Positions 54,943-64,000 of a stretch of DNA of 64,000 nucleotides are shown in pieces. The stretch spans positions 2,046,001 through 2,110,000 of the forward strand of contig CANLRI010000001.1 in NCBI GenBank assembly GCA_947493585.1, read 5' to 3'. The notes under the pieces were generated by a model. The model was given only the letters and a program-made list of their open reading frames with translations, had not been told where the DNA came from and did no database searches. The position numbers and the translations under genes were made by a program. The stretch is from an uncultured Planococcus sp. (GTDB lineage: Bacteria > Bacillota > Bacilli > Bacillales_A > Planococcaceae). The first letter of the stretch is position 1, and each line of letters opens with the position of its first letter.

Positions 54943-54975
54943 AAAAACCCTCCAGGTCCGCCTGGAGGGTTTTCT
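54943..54975 (+). terminator. Terminator of rpsD
   Basis: The arms AAAACCCTCCAGG/CCTGGAGGGTTTT followed by TCT. Confidence 0.9.
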
Positions 54976-55095
54976 ATGGCAATTATTTCGCGAACGCCTT
55001 TCCATCCTTCAGTTTAAAAGATGCCAGGTTCCCTGCTTTCGTCGATTCCTCTCACAGGCTATGCTACACTGTAGCCATATAAAGGAGGCGTCTTT

Positions 55096-55908
55096 ATGCG
55101 AATCGTATCCATTTGCCCAAGCAATACCGAATTGCTCGCTTTTTTGAAAGCCGACCATTTGCTGGTCGGTATCGATGATTATTCCGACTGGCCAAAAAGC
55201 ATTGAAGGACTTCCCCGCCTTGGACCAGACCTGTCTATCCGCATGGATGAAGTCGAAGCCCTTGCACCAGACCTTGTATTGGCATCGCTCAGCGTACCCG
55301 GCATGGAGAAGAATATTGAAGAGCTCGAAAAACGCAAGATTCCGCATCTTATCCTCGATCCCCAATCGCTTGCGGATATCCGAAGTGACCTGGAGGCAGT
55401 CGCCGAAGCCATCCATTTCGATAGCTCGCACGTGCTCGCGGAATATGACGCCGCCATCGCCGAACTGAAAAAGCGCGGAGATAGTGCCACTTCCTCCCCG
55501 TCCCTGTACTGGGAATGGTGGCCAAAACCCGTATTCACTCCAGGAGGCATCAATTGGCTTAGTGAAATCAGCCGGCTGGTCGGCGCCCGCAATTGTTTCG
55601 AAGATGAGGAAACTGCGAACATCCAAACAGACTGGGAAGCCGTGAGAGAACGCGAGCCAGATTTTATTTTGCTCGCTTGGGTCGGCATTATGACATCGAA
55701 AGTCAAACCGGAACTCGTATTGAAACGACCGGACTGGAAATCGATGAAAGCGATCGAACAGATCCATGTCATGGAAGAAGCTTTGTTTTGCCGGCCCTCC
55801 CCAAGGCTGATTGAAGGGGCCATCAAGCTCGGCAAATTGGTCCACCCACAAGCATTCGGGGATTTTCCGCTCCCTTCCTTCATTAAAGAAAAGCAATCGC
55901 ATGTATAA
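55096..55908 (+). CDS. BtuF-like cobalamin-binding protein without signal peptide
   Basis: A 270-residue helical-backbone type III solute-binding fold, starting MRIVSICPSNTELLAFL, with DYSDWP and TPGGINWLSEISRLVGARNCF as family blocks. The exported relatives bind vitamin B12 or iron chelates. This one has no signal peptide or lipobox: the fold starts at residue 1 after a strong AAAGGAGG. No ABC permease or ATPase genes are nearby, so transport is not supported. It may be cytosolic. Confidence 0.85.
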   Translation: MRIVSICPSNTELLAFLKADHLLVGIDDYSDWPKSIEGLPRLGPDLSIRMDEVEALAPDLVLASLSVPGMEKNIEELEKRKIPHLILDPQSLADIRSDLEAVAEAIHFDSSHVLAEYDAAIAELKKRGDSATSSPSLYWEWWPKPVFTPGGINWLSEISRLVGARNCFEDEETANIQTDWEAVREREPDFILLAWVGIMTSKVKPELVLKRPDWKSMKAIEQIHVMEEALFCRPSPRLIEGAIKLGKLVHPQAFGDFPLPSFIKEKQSHV

Positions 55909-55919
55909 TGCAAGAATAC

Positions 55920-55957
55920 AAAACCCCACGCCGCTTAACAGCGCCGCGGGGTTTTAT
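55920..55957. terminator. Bidirectional terminator, BtuF-like / stress protein
   Basis: The stem AAAACCCCACGCCGC / GCGCCGCGGGGTTTT type with T-runs on both sides. Confidence 0.85.
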
Positions 55958-55971
55958 TGGTCTATCCAAAC

Positions 55972-56520
55972 TTATAGCCGGTCGCGCCCCGGCCCGGCAT
56001 CACCGCGAATATTCGTTGAGCGTTCCGTGCCGATCAACGGATCTTCGTTGTCGGTGAACCGGTCCGTATTATTGCGGTCGGACTGGTTCGTTTCATCGTC
56101 CTCCAACAAGATGAGAATCCGGCCTTCCTTGAACTGGGCTTCGTAGCTTTTGGCTTCTTCTTCCGGAACGCCGAGACCGACCAATGCACCGGCTATTCCG
56201 CCGACGCCCGCTCCGGCTGCCGCTCCTGCAAGACCTGCTGCGATTGGCCCGGCTGCTACGATCGGTCCAATGCCTGGAATTGCCAGCGCGCCGAGGCCGG
56301 CCAAAATGCCGCCGAGACCGCCGAGCGCGCCGCCTGTAGCCGCACCAGCTGCTGCGCCTTCGCCAGCTTGCGTCCCGGTTTCTTCGGTTATATGCGCCAC
56401 GTCTCTTTTATCTTTGCTAAGAACCGAAATGTCTTCGTCGCGATAGCCTTGCCGCTGAAGATCCTTGATGACTTCCACCGCTTCCATTTCTGTTCCGTAT
56501 GATCCGACAACTCGTGACAT
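55972..56520 (-). CDS. General stress protein, YflT-domain
   Basis: A 182-residue protein. The N-terminal YflT/GSP17M domain (about 1-40) has MEAVEVIKDLQRQGYRDEDISVLS; a Gly/Ala-rich hydrophobic block (about 50-110) may insert in or span the membrane; and an acidic, Asn/Asp/Arg-rich tail follows. I chose ATG at 56520, 9 nt after AGGAGG; the ATG three codons earlier touches that signal. A perfect sigma-B-type promoter lies upstream, as expected for this family. Confidence 0.85.
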   Translation of the reverse strand: MSRVVGSYGTEMEAVEVIKDLQRQGYRDEDISVLSKDKRDVAHITEETGTQAGEGAAAGAATGGALGGLGGILAGLGALAIPGIGPIVAAGPIAAGLAGAAAGAGVGGIAGALVGLGVPEEEAKSYEAQFKEGRILILLEDDETNQSDRNNTDRFTDNEDPLIGTERSTNIRGDAGPGRDRL

Positions 56521-56573
56521 GTTGTTCATCCTCCTTTTAATGGCTTCAAGTCACCACGTATCTAGTGATTGTC

Positions 56574-56598
56574 TTTCCCCGTCAAAGAGGCAATAAAC
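56574..56598 (-). promoter_or_regulatory. Sigma-B promoter of the stress protein gene
   Basis: The minus strand has -35 GTTTAT (56593-56598) and -10 GGGAAA (56574-56579), with a 13-nt spacer, fitting the sigma-B consensus GTTTWW-N12-14-GGGWAW. Start expected near 56567. Confidence 0.75.
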
Positions 56599-56611
56599 CT
56601 GTGCCTGCACG

Positions 56612-56640
56612 CAAAAAGCTGCTTGCGGATGCAAGCAGCT
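56612..56640 (-). terminator. Terminator of tyrS
   Basis: A perfect stem AGCTGCTTGC/GCAAGCAGCT followed by TTTTTGC on the minus strand. Confidence 0.92.
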
Positions 56641-56647
56641 CTTGTGA

Positions 56648-57937
<1,290 letters not shown>

Positions 57938-57957
57938 TCACTTGATTGCTGGGACAC

Positions 57958-58183
57958 AAAAAAGCCCCTGCATGAAATTCATGCAGGGACGCATATGCGC
58001 GGTACCACCCAGCTTGAAGGACGCATCCTCCCACTCGAATGTGCCAGACGGGGCACTTCCGCAAACTCCAGGCCTGTAATTCGACGCATGCATTTTGGCC
58101 GGTTTGCACCTTCCACCGGCTCTCTGGTTTCAAAATTGCATGCCCTACTGCGGGCCCTTCTCCGTTTGATTATGAAGATTCTA
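57958..58183 (-). promoter_or_regulatory. T-box riboswitch, tyrS
   Basis: The T-box GGGTGGTACCGCG lies at 57998-58010. The terminator hairpin (57964-57988, arms TCCCTGCATGAA/TTCATGCAGGG) ends in six Us. Stem I carries AGTA and AGAGAG motifs, and a TAC triplet in GAATTACAGG is a good Tyr specifier. Uncharged tRNA-Tyr should turn the gene on. Confidence 0.95.
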
Positions 58184-58189
58184 TACTGT

Positions 58190-58217
58190 AGTGTACTTGA
58201 ATCCTAAAGATTGTCAA
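58190..58217 (-). promoter_or_regulatory. Sigma-A promoter of tyrS
   Basis: The -35 is TTGACA (58212-58217) and the -10 is TACACT (58190-58195), with a 16-nt spacer. Start expected near 58183, which fits the T-box 5' end. Confidence 0.65.
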
Positions 58218-58243
58218 TATCTTTCGTTTCAATTATCGGATTA

Positions 58244-58252
58244 TGCTATAAT
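58244..58252 (+). promoter_or_regulatory. Extended -10 promoter of the PBP gene
   Basis: TGCTATAAT is a perfect extended -10. No good -35 was found at normal spacing. It lies 27 nt upstream of the GTG start. Confidence 0.55.
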
Positions 58253-58279
58253 GAAAAAGATTTTTAGGAGGGGGATAAT

Positions 58280-61200
58280 GTGCAAGATAAATTAAGAAGA
58301 TGGTTATTGAAGGCAGAGGAAACAACCGATAGATGGACTTCCCACAAGTGGTTCAAGCGTTTTAAAATTACCACGGGTGTCATTTGGAATTTGGCAATCA
58401 TTCTAACTATTATACTGGTGGCAGGCGGCGTATTTGCCGCATCGGCAGGAGCCGGCTATTTCGCTTCACTGGTGGACGAAGAACAGCTGCGGACAGAAGA
58501 TGAAATGCTGTCGGACATCTATAGTTATGAAGAAACTTCCCAATTGTACTTCGCCGACAATACCTACCTTGGCAAATTGCAGACCGATCTTGACCGAGAA
58601 GAAACGACTTTGGAAGATGTCTCCGACATGGCCATCGACGCAGTTCTGGCTACGGAAGATGAATATTTTTATGAACATGAAGGAATTGTCCCGAAAGCGA
58701 TCATGCGTGGCTTGTTCCAGGATGTCTCCAATTCGGACAGCCAAACTGGCGGATCGACTTTGACACAGCAATTGATAAAAAACCAAATTTTGACAAATGA
58801 AGTGTCATACGAACGAAAAGCAAAGGAAATTCTTTTGGCCATGCGCCTTGAGAAATTCATGAACAAAGAAGATATTATGGAAGCTTATTTGAACATCATT
58901 CCATACGGCCGAAATTCAGCGGGCACGAACATCGCAGGCATCGAAACCGCAGCAAAAGGCATATTCGATGTGCCAGCTAGCGAGTTGAACTTGCCGCAAG
59001 CGGCGTTTATTGCCGGAATCCCGAAAGCGCCATTTAGCTATACGCCATATGCATCAGGCGGCGACTTGAAAGACGAAGCTGGCCTGGAACCCGGCCTTGA
59101 CCGGATGAGAACGGTGCTCTACCGCATGCTTGAAACCGGTTATATCACGGAAGCTGAATATGACGAAGCTTTGGAATACGATCTCGTTGCTGATTTCAGG
59201 GAAGGCGAATCCCGTTCATACGATGAATTCCCTTATGTGACGGCAGAGCTTGAGAAACGCGCCACCCGCATCATCATGGACGTCTTGGCGGAACAAAACG
59301 GCGTAGAACCTGAAACGCTTGACCAAGACCAAAACTTGTACGAAGAATATGCGATTCTGGCAGACCGCGCTGTGCGGTCGAACGGCTACCGCATCCATTC
59401 CAGCATCAATAAAGACTTATACGAAGCACAAGAAGAAACACAGAAAGCCTATCAAGGATACGGTACGACCCTATCCGAAGATTATATTGATGAAGACGGC
59501 GAAACGAAAACCCGCCAGTTGCCAGTACAGGTCGGCAGTGTCACCTTAGAAAACGACACCGGCCGGATCTTGAGCTTTATCGGCGGGCGTAACCATGAAA
59601 TCGAGAACTTGAACCACGCCACGCAAGCCTACCGCTCGATCGGATCGACGGTTAAGCCATTGCTTGTTTATGGCCCGGCATTGGAAAACGGCGTGATTGG
59701 CGCCGGCAGCCCAGTGGTCGATGTGAAATTCACATTAAACGATAACGGCAATCCTTATGAACCAACCAACTTCGTTCCGACGAGTGAACAAGGCATCATG
59801 CCTGCGCGTGATGCGCTCGCGCAATCACAGAACTTACCTGCTTTGCGTTTGTTTGCGCAAATGCGCGACGAAATGCCAATCCAGTATTTGATCGATAATG
59901 GCTTCTCGCGTGTAGATGAAGCCGACGGCGTCGTTTCTTCGGCACTTGGCGGCGGCATCGAAGGATCCGTTGAAGAAGTTGCCAACGCCTACGCCACGTT
60001 AGCAAACGGCGGCAAGCATATGGAAACGACGATGATCGACAAAATTGAAGATGCAGATGGCAATGTCATTTACGAACACGAAGTTGAAGCAAAAGACGTG
60101 TTCACATCTCAAGCGTCTTATGTATTGACCGATATGCTGCGCGACGTCTTTAAGACAGACCGCGGAACAGCCAACCGTGCAAACGGCATGCTGAAGTTCA
60201 ATGCGGATTTTGCAGGCAAGACCGGAACTACACAAGAAACACGTGACGTCTGGCTCGTCGGCTACAACCCGAACATCACAATGGGCGTGTGGCTCGGTTA
60301 TGACAAAGAGCGCTATTCATTGGATAATTTCAGAAACCAGAATTTGCAACCTTCTGTCCGTGTCAACCAATTATGGGCGAACTTGATGAATACCACCTAT
60401 GATGTTGCACCTGACGCTATCGGTTCAGGAGACAAATTCCAGGAACCAGAAGGCGTCGTCACTCGCTCATTCTGCGGAATTTCCGGATACGCACCGAATG
60501 ATGCTTGTCAAAAAGCAGGCCTAGTCCGTTCCGACTTATTCATCGCTGATGCCATGACGCCAAAAGATGGCGATGACAGCTTGAGCAGCGGTTCGTACAC
60601 AACTATTAATGGCAAACGCTATGCTGCTTTGTCGAATACACCAAGTGAATTTGTATCAGGCGGCGGCCTCGGCGTATCGGAAGAATATGTTGACCGCATG
60701 CTCGCTCCATTTGGCGGAGATGCAGGAAAATTATTCCCTGGCAGTTCACGATTCAGCAATGTCGTCTCTAGCGCCAAGTTCGATGCAGACAGCGCAGCCC
60801 CTGCACCGGTCGGAACATCAATCAATGGACGCACAATCACTTGGAGTGATTCCGCATCCAATGATGTCGTCGGCTATCGTGTATTCCGCGGCGGCAGCAG
60901 AGTCTCATCTGTTTCCGAATCGAGCAGCAACTCCTACACTGCACCTGGCCCTGGAACGTACACTGTCGTCGCAGTAGACATTACAGGCCGTCAATCGGCA
61001 GCCTCTAATAGCGTAACGATTGAAGCGCCAAAACCGGAACCTGCTCCTGAACCAGATCCTGAACCAGAAGCAGATCCTGCACCGGAACCGGAAAGAGAAG
61101 AAACTCCGGCACCATCGCAAGAAACAGAAAGACAAGAGCCTGAAGAAGAACCGGCTGAGGAAGAACCTGCCGAAGAAACTCCAGCTCCGGAAGAACCAGA

Positions 61201-61309
61201 AGAAGAACCTGAAGAAGAGGAAGAAGCGCCAGCTGAAGAACCGGAACAACCAGAAGAGCCTTCAGAACCGGACACAGAAGCTCCAGATAGCGAAGAAGAC
61301 GCAGCATAA
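58280..61309 (+). CDS. Class A penicillin-binding protein (PBP1-type)
   Basis: A bifunctional peptidoglycan synthase of 1009 residues. Membrane anchor about 33-56; glycosyltransferase GT51 with ATEDEYFYEHEG (E126) and GGSTLTQQLIKN; transpeptidase with S456-x-x-K459, S516-Q-N and K647-T-G. A fibronectin-like domain (about 830-905) follows, then a roughly 100-residue tail made almost only of Pro, Glu, Asp and Ala. GTG start at 58280, 5 nt after AGGAGGGGG. The acidic tail lies outside the membrane and may limit contact with teichoic acids or bind cations. Confidence 0.95.
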   Translation: MQDKLRRWLLKAEETTDRWTSHKWFKRFKITTGVIWNLAIILTIILVAGGVFAASAGAGYFASLVDEEQLRTEDEMLSDIYSYEETSQLYFADNTYLGKLQTDLDREETTLEDVSDMAIDAVLATEDEYFYEHEGIVPKAIMRGLFQDVSNSDSQTGGSTLTQQLIKNQILTNEVSYERKAKEILLAMRLEKFMNKEDIMEAYLNIIPYGRNSAGTNIAGIETAAKGIFDVPASELNLPQAAFIAGIPKAPFSYTPYASGGDLKDEAGLEPGLDRMRTVLYRMLETGYITEAEYDEALEYDLVADFREGESRSYDEFPYVTAELEKRATRIIMDVLAEQNGVEPETLDQDQNLYEEYAILADRAVRSNGYRIHSSINKDLYEAQEETQKAYQGYGTTLSEDYIDEDGETKTRQLPVQVGSVTLENDTGRILSFIGGRNHEIENLNHATQAYRSIGSTVKPLLVYGPALENGVIGAGSPVVDVKFTLNDNGNPYEPTNFVPTSEQGIMPARDALAQSQNLPALRLFAQMRDEMPIQYLIDNGFSRVDEADGVVSSALGGGIEGSVEEVANAYATLANGGKHMETTMIDKIEDADGNVIYEHEVEAKDVFTSQASYVLTDMLRDVFKTDRGTANRANGMLKFNADFAGKTGTTQETRDVWLVGYNPNITMGVWLGYDKERYSLDNFRNQNLQPSVRVNQLWANLMNTTYDVAPDAIGSGDKFQEPEGVVTRSFCGISGYAPNDACQKAGLVRSDLFIADAMTPKDGDDSLSSGSYTTINGKRYAALSNTPSEFVSGGGLGVSEEYVDRMLAPFGGDAGKLFPGSSRFSNVVSSAKFDADSAAPAPVGTSINGRTITWSDSASNDVVGYRVFRGGSRVSSVSESSSNSYTAPGPGTYTVVAVDITGRQSAASNSVTIEAPKPEPAPEPDPEPEADPAPEPEREETPAPSQETERQEPEEEPAEEEPAEETPAPEEPEEEPEEEEEAPAEEPEQPEEPSEPDTEAPDSEEDAA

Positions 61310-61314
61310 AAACA

Positions 61315-61352
61315 TGAAAAAAGCCCATCTGCAAATGCAGATGGGCTTTTTC
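61315..61352. terminator. Bidirectional terminator, PBP / acsA
   Basis: A 16-bp stem AAAAAGCCCATCTGCA/TGCAGATGGGCTTTTT serves both convergent genes. Confidence 0.93.
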
Positions 61353-63074
61353 TTAATCTTCCATTGTAGACAAATCGCCAGTTGGCAGATCCAACTCCCA
61401 AGCTTTCAAGACACGGCGCATGATTTTTCCGCTTCGCGTTTTCGGCAGCTTGTCTTTAAATTCGATTTCGCGCGGCGCTGCGTGTGCGGCCAGTTCTTTC
61501 TTAACGAACTGCCTGATTTCTTCGATCAATTCGTCTGATGGCTCATAACCTTCGACAAGCGCGACGAATGCTTTGATGATTTCTCCGCGTACCGGGTCAG
61601 GTTTGCCGATGACACCCGCTTCAGCAACTGCAGGATGTTCGAGCAATTTGCTTTCCACTTCAAATGGCCCAACACGCTCGCCTGAAGTCATGATGACATC
61701 GTCCACTCTTCCCTGGAACCAGAAATACCCGTCCTCGTCCATATAAGCCGAATCACCGGACACATACCATTCATCATTCAAGAAATAGGAATCGTATTTT
61801 TGCGGGTTGTTCCAGATTTGGCGCATCATGGATGGCCAACCTTTTTTAATCGCCAGGTTGCCCATTTGGTTGGCTGGTAATTCCTTGCCTTGGTCATCGA
61901 CAATCGCCGCTTGAACGCCTGGGATCGGTTTACCCATCGAGCCTGGCTTGATCGCCATCGACGGGTAATTACAAATGACTTGTGCACCCGTTTCCGTCAT
62001 CCACCAGGTATCGTGAATCCGTTTATCGAAAACTTGTGCTCCCCACTTGACGACTTCGGGGTTTAACGGTTCACCTACGGATAAAACGTGGCGCAATGTC
62101 GACAGGTCGTATTCTTTCACCAATGCATCCCCTGCCCCCATCAACATGCGGAATGCTGTCGGGGCGCTGTACCAGACAGTGACACCGAAATCTTCGATCG
62201 CCTGGTACCAAGCATCCGGAGAGAAGCGGCCGCCGAGAATGACAGTCGTGACACCATTCAGCCACGGTGAGAACACGCCGTACGCCGTTCCCGTTACCCA
62301 GCCCGGGTCAGCTGTGCACCAGTATATATCCTGCTCCTGGAAATCCAACACCCATTTGCCTGTTTGGTATTGCTGCACCATCGCATATTGCGCATGCAGG
62401 ACGCCTTTTGGTTTCCCAGTAGAACCGGATGTATAATGCAGAACCAATCCATCTTCTTTTTCGAGCCATTCGACATCGAATTTATCCGAGCAAGAATCGA
62501 GATGCTTAAGCACATCGACATGTCCCCCGCTCTCTTCTGCCCCTTCCGCTCCTACGAGGAAGATCGTCTTCAAGTTGGGAAGGCGGTCTTTCGGGATGCG
62601 CGGAAGCAATTCAGGCGTCGTAATGATCGCTTTAGCATCGCTGTCATCCAGACGGTCGTAAATTGCCCCTTCCATGAATGCTTCAAATAACGGCCCAACG
62701 ATCAAGCCCATCTTCAATGCACCGAACATGAGGAAATACAGTTCCGGCGAGCGCGGCATGAAGATAAAGATGCGATCTCCTTTTTCCAGGTCGGAATGCG
62801 ATTTCAAAAGATTCGCCGCGCGGTTCGTCATACGCTTCATCTCATAGAATGTGTAGGTTTCATGACGATGCTGGTCTTTATAATAAAGAGCGACTTTGTT
62901 TTTGCGGTCCGATTCAGCATGGCGGTCAATCGCCTCATGGGCCATATTGATTTTTCCGGTTTGAGACCAGCTGAACTCTTTTTCAACTTCCGACCAATCG
63001 AAACCCGCCGACTGCTCTTCGTAATTATGTAAGTAATGCTCCCCTGGTTTTGCTGGTAACGCTTCCACTTTCAC
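61353..63074 (-). CDS. acsA: Acetyl-CoA synthetase
   Basis: It activates acetate to acetyl-CoA. The protein is 573 residues and close to B. subtilis AcsA over its length: HYTSGSTGKPKGVLHA, WWMTETGAQ, YVSGDSAYMDEDGYFWFQGR and the catalytic Lys in PKTRSGKIMRR, the residue acetylated by AcuA. Start chosen at GTG 63074, 8 nt after GAAAGGG. acuA and acuB are divergent, as in B. subtilis. Confidence 0.96.
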   Translation of the reverse strand: MKVEALPAKPGEHYLHNYEEQSAGFDWSEVEKEFSWSQTGKINMAHEAIDRHAESDRKNKVALYYKDQHRHETYTFYEMKRMTNRAANLLKSHSDLEKGDRIFIFMPRSPELYFLMFGALKMGLIVGPLFEAFMEGAIYDRLDDSDAKAIITTPELLPRIPKDRLPNLKTIFLVGAEGAEESGGHVDVLKHLDSCSDKFDVEWLEKEDGLVLHYTSGSTGKPKGVLHAQYAMVQQYQTGKWVLDFQEQDIYWCTADPGWVTGTAYGVFSPWLNGVTTVILGGRFSPDAWYQAIEDFGVTVWYSAPTAFRMLMGAGDALVKEYDLSTLRHVLSVGEPLNPEVVKWGAQVFDKRIHDTWWMTETGAQVICNYPSMAIKPGSMGKPIPGVQAAIVDDQGKELPANQMGNLAIKKGWPSMMRQIWNNPQKYDSYFLNDEWYVSGDSAYMDEDGYFWFQGRVDDVIMTSGERVGPFEVESKLLEHPAVAEAGVIGKPDPVRGEIIKAFVALVEGYEPSDELIEEIRQFVKKELAAHAAPREIEFKDKLPKTRSGKIMRRVLKAWELDLPTGDLSTMED

Positions 63075-63240
63075 ATAAATCACCCTTTCCCTTTGGTTCT
63101 CTATATTCTACATCAACCTGGAAGGGAAATGCTAATAATTTTAATTCTTTAGAAAATACGGTGTATTTATCCAAGCAACTTTCATTTCCTCATGGCCTTC
63201 ATGTATAATGAAGCTAATTGCAACCACAGGCGGTGAAATG

Positions 63241-63873
63241 ATGGAACATAAGAAGACGTATAATGCGATGGAATTGAAAACGAAACACGGGCGGCTCATC
63301 ATCGAAGGGCCGGTCCCATCAAAGGAATTGAAAGAGCTTGATTTCCACGAGGATTTGGTCGCTTTTCGCCCACCGGAACAGCAGCATAAAGCCATTACCG
63401 ATATTGCGGATTTGCCGGAAGGCCGCATATTGATTGCCCGCGACCAAAACATGATTGTCGGGTATGTTACATACCTTTATCCCGATCCACTCGAGCGCTG
63501 GTCTGAAGGAAAGATGGAAAACTTGATCGAGCTCGGCGCGATCGAAGTCATTCCGAAATACCGCGGTGCCGGTGTCGGTAAAGCATTACTGCAAGTATCG
63601 ATGATGGATGATGCCTTTAACGATTTCATCGTCATCACAACCGAATATTATTGGCATTGGGATTTAAAAGGGACAGGTCTTAACGTATGGGAATACCGAA
63701 AGATCATGGAGAAAATGATGCAAGCAGGCGGACTTGAATATTTCGCGACCGATGATCCAGAAATCAGCTCGCATCCAGCCAACACGTTGATGGCGCGCAT
63801 CGGTTCTCGCGTCGATCCAGAATCGGTCCAGAAGTTCGACCAACTGCGTTTCATGAACCGCTATATGTACTGA
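63241..63873 (+). CDS. acuA: Acetoin utilisation acetyltransferase AcuA
   Basis: A GNAT-family enzyme of 210 residues that acetylates and inactivates AcsA. The GNAT motif ELGAIEVIPKYRGAGVGKALL is present (split), and the rest matches B. subtilis AcuA, including YWHWDLKG and ISSHPANTLMARIG. Start at 63241 (MEHKK), 7 nt after GGCGG; the ATG at 63238 is one codon earlier. Divergent from acsA. Confidence 0.95.
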   Translation: MEHKKTYNAMELKTKHGRLIIEGPVPSKELKELDFHEDLVAFRPPEQQHKAITDIADLPEGRILIARDQNMIVGYVTYLYPDPLERWSEGKMENLIELGAIEVIPKYRGAGVGKALLQVSMMDDAFNDFIVITTEYYWHWDLKGTGLNVWEYRKIMEKMMQAGGLEYFATDDPEISSHPANTLMARIGSRVDPESVQKFDQLRFMNRYMY

Positions 63874-63892
63874 TGACCAAAGGGGTGTTTGT

Positions 63893-64000
63893 ATGCTAGT
63901 AGAAGAAATCATGAAGAAGGATGTTTTCACGCTGCGCTCAGACCAGACCGTCCAAGACGTACTGGATTTGTTCGAAGAAAAACGGATTCGCCATGCTCCC
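63893..64000 (+). CDS. acuB: Acetoin utilisation protein AcuB, N-terminal part (cut by window edge)
   Basis: The first 36 codons are present: MLVEEIMKKDVFTL...FEEKRIRHAP, the beginning of a CBS domain as in AcuB. Preceded by AAAGGGG, 20 nt behind acuA. Function in acetoin/acetate metabolism is known from position and genetics in B. subtilis, not in detail. Confidence 0.85.
   Translation, partial: MLVEEIMKKDVFTLRSDQTVQDVLDLFEEKRIRHAP

Noticed and set aside
55009..55929. 306-codon open frame on the minus strand
   Set aside because: It lies exactly opposite the BtuF-like gene, has no ribosome-binding site and resembles no protein. It reflects codon bias of the real gene.
58211..58252. TTGTCA as -35 for the PBP promoter
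   Set aside because: It is 30 nt from the -10, too far, and belongs to the minus-strand tyrS promoter (TTGACA).
61020..61290. Possible tandem DNA repeat
   Set aside because: The GAA/CCA-rich stretch encodes a low-complexity acidic tail in frame. Unit length is irregular, so I treat it as protein low complexity and not as a satellite or CRISPR.
60991..61401. Ser/Gly-rich open frame on the minus strand
   Set aside because: It is the complement of the Pro/Glu repeat tail of the penicillin-binding protein. Low-complexity codons keep all frames open.
63084..63237. cre between acsA and acuA
   Set aside because: B. subtilis has CcpA control here, so I looked. TGAAAGTTGCTTGG lacks the central CG and is too weak to call.

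Overview
The window is a stretch of chromosome from a low-GC Gram-positive bacterium of the Bacillales, most likely a member of the Planococcaceae (Planococcus-like). The evidence is the gene order, which runs parallel to the Bacillus subtilis thrS-dnaI-dnaB-nrdR-speD-gapB / coaE-mutM-polA-phoRP-mdh-icd-citZ / pyk-pfkA-accAD-dnaE / thiI-nifZ-ezrA / rpsD-tyrS-acsA-acuAB segment. The differences are an hflK-hflC pair, a MaoC-type gene, a D-amino-acid-ligase-like ATP-grasp gene behind phoPR, a GntR regulator before accDA and a queCDE operon. The genus is my inference. There is no insertion sequence, prophage, rRNA, tRNA or CRISPR array; this is mostly core genome.

Layout. 1-2,740: start of infC with an L20-type leader, then thrS with a T-box leader that also carries a palindromic repeat. 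2,749-7,382: dnaB-dnaI, nrdR, speD with a long structured leader, and gapB with CcpN-like operators. 7,492-11,599: polA-mutM-coaE. 11,685-17,664: hflK-hflC, then a MaoC gene-phoP-phoR-ATP-grasp ligase cluster. 17,822-21,859: citZ-icd-mdh and fxsA. 21,888-27,230: pfkA-pyk and gntR-accD-accA. 27,392-31,797: dnaE, nrnA, ytpI. 31,870-38,170: ytoI, ytkL, an M24 peptidase, ald, a universal stress protein and a quinone-oxidoreductase-like enzyme. 38,279-40,113: preQ1 riboswitch and queC-queD-queE. 40,188-45,278: a PhnA-like protein, a second Usp, ytxK, tpx, yteJ-sppA, rarD. 45,388-51,293: an acyl-CoA synthetase, nifZ-thiI, ezrA. 51,444-56,520: hisJ, ytsP, a methionine gamma-lyase-like enzyme, rpsD, a signal-less BtuF-like protein and a sigma-B-type stress protein. 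56,648-64,000: tyrS (T-box), a class A penicillin-binding protein, acsA and acuA-acuB.

Functionally the window combines replication and repair (dnaB, dnaI, dnaE, polA, mutM, nrdR), central carbon flow (pfkA, pyk, gapB, citZ, icd, mdh, acsA with its acetyltransferase acuA), fatty-acid entry (accDA), cell envelope (class A PBP, ezrA, the ATP-grasp ligase, sppA) and translation (infC, rpsD, thrS, tyrS). It is unusually rich in readable RNA regulation: L20 leader, two T-boxes, an S4-type leader, preQ1-I, and an unrecognised speD leader in which an upstream 8-mer is exactly complementary to the Shine-Dalgarno region. That leader is my best candidate for something undescribed.

Start codons were chosen by Shine-Dalgarno spacing and family N-termini, so several differ from the longest open frame. 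Promoter, operator and terminator calls come from reading the sequence by eye and have not been tested.
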